From SIG636 sp045604285 (GTDB taxonomy: Bacteria > Bacillota > Clostridia > Oscillospirales > CAG-382), in assembly GCA_045604285.1 (NCBI GenBank), contig JAZUNS010000037.1, positions 1 to 9,444 of the forward strand: a stretch of DNA of 9,444 nt. Reading direction: 5' to 3'. Positions 6,041 through 9,444 of this stretch are shown here, one piece after another. Every line of letters begins with the position of its first letter. Within the stretch, counting starts at the first letter, position 1. Below the pieces are notes generated by a model, which did no database searches, was not told the origin of the DNA, and saw only the letters and a list, made by a program, of their open reading frames with translations. The position numbers were made by a program, and so were the translations under genes.

Positions 6041-6406
6041 ATGAAGCTTTCTGTCCTTGATATGGAATTAACGGTGTGCAAGGTTAAGGACGTAGGCAGC
6101 CTTGACCTTACAAGGGATTTTTACTTTATTGCCAAAACTAAGGACGAGCTGTCCCTTGTTTGCAATACCCGTGACGTGCCAAAGCATACCTTGGCAAGGG
6201 AGGACGGCTGGCAAGGCTTTAAAATAGAGGGCGTTTTGGATTTTTCCCTTGTGGGCATACTGTCACGGCTTACGGCGGTGCTTGCGGAAAAGGGGATAGG
6301 CGTGTTTGCGGTATCCACCTATAATACCGACTACGTCCTTGTTAAAAGGGAAAACTTTTCCAAGGCGGTGACGGCGCTTGAATCCGCAGGGTATGTTTTC
6401 GGCTGA
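6041..6406 (+). CDS. ACT-domain protein (ACT_7/CASTOR-like)
   Basis: This 121-residue protein carries a probable ACT small-ligand-binding domain at about 60-120, in a form like the ACT_7 group. Landmarks are GWQGFKIEGVLDFSLVGILS (56-75) and AVSTYNTDYVLVK (90-102). The N-terminal half (1-55) looks like a second, diverged ACT-like fold. There is no enzyme domain, so a stand-alone amino-acid sensor or regulatory subunit is likely. It begins 7 nt after the SDR stop; the frame is open upstream to 5984, but the ATG at 6041 avoids overlap with the SDR. It is the third gene of the operon. Its 3' end shares a 44-nt exact match with repeats at 8669 and 9408. I see no GC-rich terminator in the 119 bp that follow. 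Confidence 0.72.
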   Translation: MKLSVLDMELTVCKVKDVGSLDLTRDFYFIAKTKDELSLVCNTRDVPKHTLAREDGWQGFKIEGVLDFSLVGILSRLTAVLAEKGIGVFAVSTYNTDYVLVKRENFSKAVTALESAGYVFG

Positions 6407-6525
6407 ATCTATAACACAAAAAAATTCAAAAAATTTTTCAGATTTATAAAACCTTTTTCTTTTTCCAAACACCCTTATTTATGCAGGCGTAAAAAACAGA
6501 GATTTGGCACAAAGGAAGGGGTTTT

Positions 6526-6669
6526 ATGTTTTATGAAAAATTTGCGGCTATTATAAAGTATATTTTTAAAACAGAGCGCCAAGAGATGAAGATTCCCCAC
6601 AAGGGAACCGACAGGCTGCTGAGCGCCGTAAACGAAAAAGACGATTCGGAAGAAAAGAAGGAAAGGTAA
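6526..6669 (+). CDS. Small hypothetical protein, 47 residues
   Basis: This short frame starts at an ATG with a strong ribosome site, AAGGAAGGGG (6511-6520), 5 nt upstream, and ends 4 nt before the sigma-factor start. It is therefore probably co-translated with that gene. The first half (MFYEKFAAIIKYIFK) is hydrophobic and basic and could form an amphipathic helix. The second half is highly charged and ends in EEKKER. I do not recognise a family. The 119 bp between the ACT gene and this frame is AT-rich, and I could not place a confident promoter there. Its position suggests a partner of the sigma factor or a coupling leader, which is inference only. Confidence 0.6.
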   Translation: MFYEKFAAIIKYIFKTERQEMKIPHKGTDRLLSAVNEKDDSEEKKER

Positions 6670-6673
6670 AATT

Positions 6674-7930
6674 ATGGATGTAAAAAAACTTGCCGAGCTT
6701 GCAGCAAAGGCTCAAAGCGGCGACAAGGCTGCTAAAAACGCGCTTGTAGAAGCGTGCTACGACGATATATATTACTACGTTTTTAAAATTGTTAAGGATG
6801 AGCATATCGCCGCCGACGCAACCCAAGAAAGCTTTTTGGAGATAGTGGGCACCCTTAAAAACCTTCGTGACCCTGCTGCTTTTACTCTTTGGTCAAGGCG
6901 AATTGCCTACCACAAAAGTATGGCGCATTACCGCGGTCCCAAGGAGGTTTTGATGCCCGAATCCGACGATGACGGCGAGCCCCTGCTTGAACGCGTACCT
7001 GACGAAAGCGACGACGTTCTGCCCGAAAAGGTGGTAGAGGACGCGGAGTTCCGCAAAACCCTCACGGATATAATAAACACCCTGCCCTCAGAGCAGGCAT
7101 CCGCACTTTTGATGTATTATTATGAAAATCTTTCGATAAAAGAAATTGCAGAGATTCAAAACACTTCCGTGGGTACCGTAAAAAGTCGCTTGAATTATGC
7201 AAAAAAAGCCGTAAAAGTAAAAATTGAGGACTACGAAAAGAAGACCGGTACCAAGCTTCACAGCATTGCCGTTCTGCCGTTGCTTATGCGTTTGGTTTTC
7301 AGCGGCGAGAAAGCGTCTATACCGACACTTACTCTTCAAAGCGGAGCCGCGGCAACCGTTGCCGCCGTAGGCACGGGCGCAGCTTCAGCCACCGCCGGCA
7401 CCGCCGCAAGCGGAGGCGCGGTTGCGGCAGGTGTTGCCGCAAAGGCGGGCATTGGTGCACTGGCTGTAAAGATAGCCGCAGGCGTTGTGGCGGCGTCGGT
7501 GCTGGTTGGCGGTATAGGCTTTGGCGTATCCAAGTTGATTAAAAAAGATCCTGAAAGCAACGGCAGCCATGATACAGAAAGCTCTTACCTCAACGGCAGC
7601 GCAGACGACGAATGGAAAGATCCCATCCAACAGCTCGATTTTAAGCCGTCCGATTTTGCAGGAACTTGGATAGCGGTTCAAACAGAAGGGGACGAAGTGC
7701 CGAACGATAAGTTCACGATAGATGAAAACGGCAATTTGGTGTTAGGTGAAAACGTATATCCTCCGCAAGATATAGTATGGGACCCTGATGATGGAGACGG
7801 ACTTCTTGTGATGGTGTTATATAGCGAAAACGAATGTTGGTTTATAAAGCAACCGGATGCAGAATATTATATAAGCGGTTTAGATGAAAAGTACCCCATA
7901 TATATGCGCGAAGAAGCTTTTGCGGATTAA
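6674..7930 (+). CDS. ECF-type sigma factor fused to a membrane anchor and outer domain
   Basis: This protein has 418 residues before the first stop. Sigma region 2 spans about 30-87 (ADATQESFLEIVG at 47-59) and region 4 about 137-181 (a helix-turn-helix with SIKEIAE and SVGTVKSRL). An Ala/Gly-rich stretch follows (224-262), then one transmembrane helix (about 263-286) ending in LIKK. Last is a presumably extracytoplasmic domain starting FAGTW (328-332). Sigma factors carrying their own membrane anchor and sensor domain occur in Clostridia and need no separate anti-sigma gene. The start is supported by AGGAAAGG (6659-6666). The frame is closed by TAA (7928-7930), yet stays open in the same frame to 8455, suggesting the original product was about 593 residues. 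Confidence 0.85.
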   Translation: MDVKKLAELAAKAQSGDKAAKNALVEACYDDIYYYVFKIVKDEHIAADATQESFLEIVGTLKNLRDPAAFTLWSRRIAYHKSMAHYRGPKEVLMPESDDDGEPLLERVPDESDDVLPEKVVEDAEFRKTLTDIINTLPSEQASALLMYYYENLSIKEIAEIQNTSVGTVKSRLNYAKKAVKVKIEDYEKKTGTKLHSIAVLPLLMRLVFSGEKASIPTLTLQSGAAATVAAVGTGAASATAGTAASGGAVAAGVAAKAGIGALAVKIAAGVVAASVLVGGIGFGVSKLIKKDPESNGSHDTESSYLNGSADDEWKDPIQQLDFKPSDFAGTWIAVQTEGDEVPNDKFTIDENGNLVLGENVYPPQDIVWDPDDGDGLLVMVLYSENECWFIKQPDAEYYISGLDEKYPIYMREEAFAD

Positions 7931-8455
7931 GAGGTTGTAGAGCTTACCGTTGACAACGTGCTTGATTACGTAGAGATAGTAACCGGTGAGTACGAAGTAT
8001 TAAAGGACGTTAACGGAGAAATAGTAGAGGTAAAAAAACACGTTGACGTAATACGGTTTAAAGAAGGTCTTGGTGCCCCTTCTGCTTTATCGGCTGACTT
8101 TATTTTCCGCACCGCTGACCAAAACTATTCCCTGGATGTAAATTCAAAAGAAATTACCATAGGGAACAAGTCTAATCAATCCGATCCTTTTGTTGAGGCT
8201 TTTACACTTATGACGACATATTACCCTAAAAATCTAAGCTTTAACGGTGGCCAAGAGGTTTATCAGATTGCACGCAAAACTTCGGATTGTTGGAAAGCAA
8301 CAAAATGGCCTATTTGGGAAAAAGACGAGATTGACACGATAAATCTTGAGTCTGCAGATGCCGATACGGTCAATATCCCCGTGGAGATAGTCGAGCTTAT
8401 CGGTGCGGAAAATGTTTGGGGCAAGGTTTACGTCCCCAAGGAATGGAACGAATAA
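7931..8455 (+). pseudogene. Detached C-terminal domain of the sigma fusion
   Basis: This frame has the same phase as the sigma gene and follows its TAA directly. It has 174 sense codons and then TAA (8453-8455). It begins EVVELTVDNVLDYVEIV, a typical first strand of an extracytoplasmic beta-sandwich domain, and stays coding-like throughout. The only in-frame start is a GTG at 7958, which cuts off the first strand and has no ribosome site at proper spacing (GAGG at 7931 is 23 nt away). It is therefore probably the lost last domain of the sigma fusion. Alternatives are a sequencing error at 7928, readthrough of the TAA, or expression from the GTG. Confidence 0.6.
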
Positions 8456-8537
8456 GGCAATCTACTTGGCCGCAAACGCTGTGTTTTTTCTACCTTTCAT
8501 TTTTTTCACAGCGATTTTGCAGTTGTGGAGATATCGC

Positions 8538-8569
8538 AAAGAGGGCTTCGCCAACGCGAAGCTTTCTTT
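8538..8569 (+). terminator. Terminator of the sigma-factor transcript
   Basis: A perfect 7-bp core, GCTTCGC (8545-8551) and GCGAAGC (8556-8562), has a CAAC loop. It is extended by seven more pairs between AAAGAGG and TTTCTTT, two of them G-U. The right side is T-rich and continues as GCTTTT. It lies 83 nt after the stop at 8455, which suits an intrinsic terminator for the whole sigma frame including the part after the TAA. Confidence 0.6.
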
Positions 8570-8612
8570 GCTTTTACCGCACCGAATGTTTTTTAAAAAA
8601 TATGAAATTTTA

Positions 8613-8705
8613 GTGAGAGTTTTTTGCTTTTAATTCGTCTTATACGGTAGAAAGCAAATTTTAAAAACACCGACTACGTCCTTGTTAAAAGGGAAAACTT
8701 TTCCA
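8613..8705 (+). repeat. 93-bp direct repeat, copy A
   Basis: This copy matches 9352-9444 at all positions but one (8646, G against C), offset 739 bp. The first 55 bp are non-coding and hold an 8-bp perfect stem, TTTGCTTT (8623-8630) and AAAGCAAA (8651-8658), with a 20-nt loop. The rest is the 3' part of an ACT-domain gene. The true repeat may be longer, because copy B is cut by the window end. Confidence 0.9.
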
Positions 8706-8749
8706 AGGCGGTAACGGCACTTAAAAATGCAGGCTATAACGTTTATTAA
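8666..8749 (+). pseudogene. 3' remnant of an ACT-domain gene
   Basis: Reading from 8666 gives NTDYVLVKREN..., 27 residues ending at TAA (8747-8749). These align with residues 95-121 of the intact ACT protein. An in-frame stop at 8648-8650 closes the frame upstream and there is no start codon. The first 44 nt (8669-8712) are identical to 6326-6369, while the last 37 nt match at only 21 positions and encode a different tail (KNAGYNVY). That mosaic points to a degraded paralogue whose middle was homogenised with the intact gene, or to recombination between them. Its stop overlaps the end of the convergent DUF6512 gene. Confidence 0.8.
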
Positions 8750-9270
8750 ACCCCGTAAGTGCCGCTTATGGGGTCTTTAAATAAGGGCAGGCGGGGCGTT
8801 GCAAAGGTAAATACGGCAAACAGCACGCCCACCAAACAAATTGCGGCAAAGGCAAGCCACGGAGCACGGCACCGTGGCTTGATTTTTTTAAACAGCCAAA
8901 ATTCCAAAATATATACCGCTGCCGCAGATATAAAGAATATTGCAATATTAAGCCAATCCGGCGACCTGCCAAAGGCGCCGTTGTAGGTGTAAAACAGTAT
9001 GGGAATCATAAGCAGCCCCGTTGCCGTTCCCACCGCCTTTACGCACCAAAAGTTTTTGCTGTCCTTAAAAAATCTGCTTTGTATCAAGGCGAATATAAAC
9101 AGGGGAAAATATAAAAGCTTCATGTGCTCCCAGGTGGACTCGTTAACCCCCGAAAACGGCGCCGCAAGCAAGCTGCCGCCGGTCCATTCGTACAGATAAT
9201 GCAGCAGGGTGCCACCCGCCGCCGTAAAGGTAAAGCCCAGGAATTGCCAAAGGGAAAGATCTCGTTTCAT
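8746..9270 (-). CDS. DUF6512-type integral membrane protein
   Basis: This 174-residue protein has about five transmembrane helices (roughly 8-27, 48-66, 78-97, 106-127 and 137-157). It carries the conserved motif LLHYLYEWTGG (22-32) and VNESTWEHMK (42-51), which I associate with the DUF6512 membrane family of Clostridia. The function of that family is unknown. The acidic and histidine residues of NESTWEH lie at the start of the second helix and could bind a metal or substrate. The ribosome site is weak (GGTGG, about 4-8 nt upstream), and I could not place a good promoter in 9271-9351. The last codons overlap the ACT remnant on the other strand. It is the only full gene between the two 93-bp repeats. 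Confidence 0.78.
   Translation of the reverse strand: MKRDLSLWQFLGFTFTAAGGTLLHYLYEWTGGSLLAAPFSGVNESTWEHMKLLYFPLFIFALIQSRFFKDSKNFWCVKAVGTATGLLMIPILFYTYNGAFGRSPDWLNIAIFFISAAAVYILEFWLFKKIKPRCRAPWLAFAAICLVGVLFAVFTFATPRLPLFKDPISGTYGV
8751..8773 (+). terminator. Possible terminator inside the DUF6512 3' coding end
   Basis: CCCCGTAAG (8751-8759) and CTTATGGGG (8765-8773) form a 9-bp stem with one G-U pair and a 5-nt loop, preceded by AAA and followed by TCTTT. It lies 1 nt after the ACT remnant's stop, so it may be the remnant's original terminator. It now also encodes the last residues of the DUF6512 protein. The T-run is poor. Confidence 0.35.
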
Positions 9271-9351
9271 AGCGCCACCGTCCGTGCTTTTTTATAAGAT
9301 TTTATGCAGCGCTCCGTTTTTTATTCCTTTTTAAAAAAATTGCTTTTTGGG

Positions 9352-9444
9352 GTGAGAGTTTTTTGCTTTTAATTCGTCTTATACCGTAGAAAGCAAATTT
9401 TAAAAACACCGACTACGTCCTTGTTAAAAGGGAAAACTTTTCCA
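9352..9444 (+). repeat. 93-bp direct repeat, copy B, cut by the window end
   Basis: This is the second copy of 8613-8705 with a single mismatch. From 9408 it again encodes the ACT tail in the same frame, and runs off the window at 9444. The 81 bp between the DUF6512 start and this repeat (9271-9351) is AT-rich with no recognised feature. Because the sequence stops within a repeat, an assembly break here is likely. Confidence 0.9.

Noticed and set aside
5461..6081. 206-codon minus-strand frame
   Set aside because: It is antisense to the SDR gene, which shows the full set of SDR motifs; no start signal or family resemblance.
8477..8513. CGCTGTG / CACAGCG inverted repeat as a second terminator
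   Set aside because: The 7-bp arms are separated by a 23-nt T-rich loop and no T-run follows on the plus strand; the hairpin at 8538-8569 is a far better candidate.
8403..8633. 76-codon plus-strand frame after the sigma gene
   Set aside because: It overlaps the preceding coding frame, contains the terminator hairpin and is translated from T-rich spacer; no ribosome site.

Overview
The window reads as chromosomal DNA from a low-to-mid GC anaerobic Firmicute, most likely an uncultured gut Clostridia member. The reasons are strong AGGAGG ribosome sites, sigma-A type promoters, frequent ATA isoleucine codons, a ferritin/rubredoxin pair, a FucO-type alcohol dehydrogenase, a BspA-type leucine-rich-repeat protein and a DUF6512-type membrane protein. 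No taxonomic search was possible. The right end stops inside a sequence that also occurs 739 bp earlier, so this may be a contig broken at a repeat.

Layout. Positions 1-418 are non-coding and repeat-rich: two direct copies of a 74-bp unit with a strong hairpin, plus an inverted pair of a second unit. Then comes fucO on the minus strand (419-1561), which shares a divergent promoter region with a plus-strand ferritin-rubredoxin operon (1726-2414). A hairpin terminator at 2428-2456 separates that operon from a convergent 597-residue leucine-rich-repeat gene on the minus strand (2461-4254). The LRR gene has a leader of about 230 nt containing a 119-bp imperfect palindrome and a terminator/antiterminator-like pair. 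Divergent from it is a tight plus-strand operon: a VUT/YhhQ-type transporter, a short-chain dehydrogenase and an ACT-domain protein (4637-6406). Next are a 47-residue unknown gene (6526-6669) and an ECF-type sigma factor fused to a transmembrane segment and an outer domain (6674-7930). The sigma frame is stopped by one TAA and then stays open, in frame, to 8455.

Right end (8456-9444). A terminator hairpin follows the sigma gene. A DUF6512-type membrane protein on the minus strand (8746-9270) lies between two near-identical 93-bp direct repeats. Each repeat carries the 3' part of an ACT-domain gene, and that part shares exact sequence with the intact ACT gene at 6041-6406.

How the genes work together. 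Ferritin and rubredoxin are a plausible iron-storage and electron-transfer pair for an anaerobe. FucO would dispose of lactaldehyde from deoxysugar fermentation. The transporter-SDR-ACT operon looks translationally coupled but its substrate is unknown. No phage, CRISPR, tRNA, rRNA or transposase gene was seen. The points most worth a second look are the LRR leader, the stop inside the sigma-fusion frame, and the mosaic ACT-tail repeats around the DUF6512 gene.
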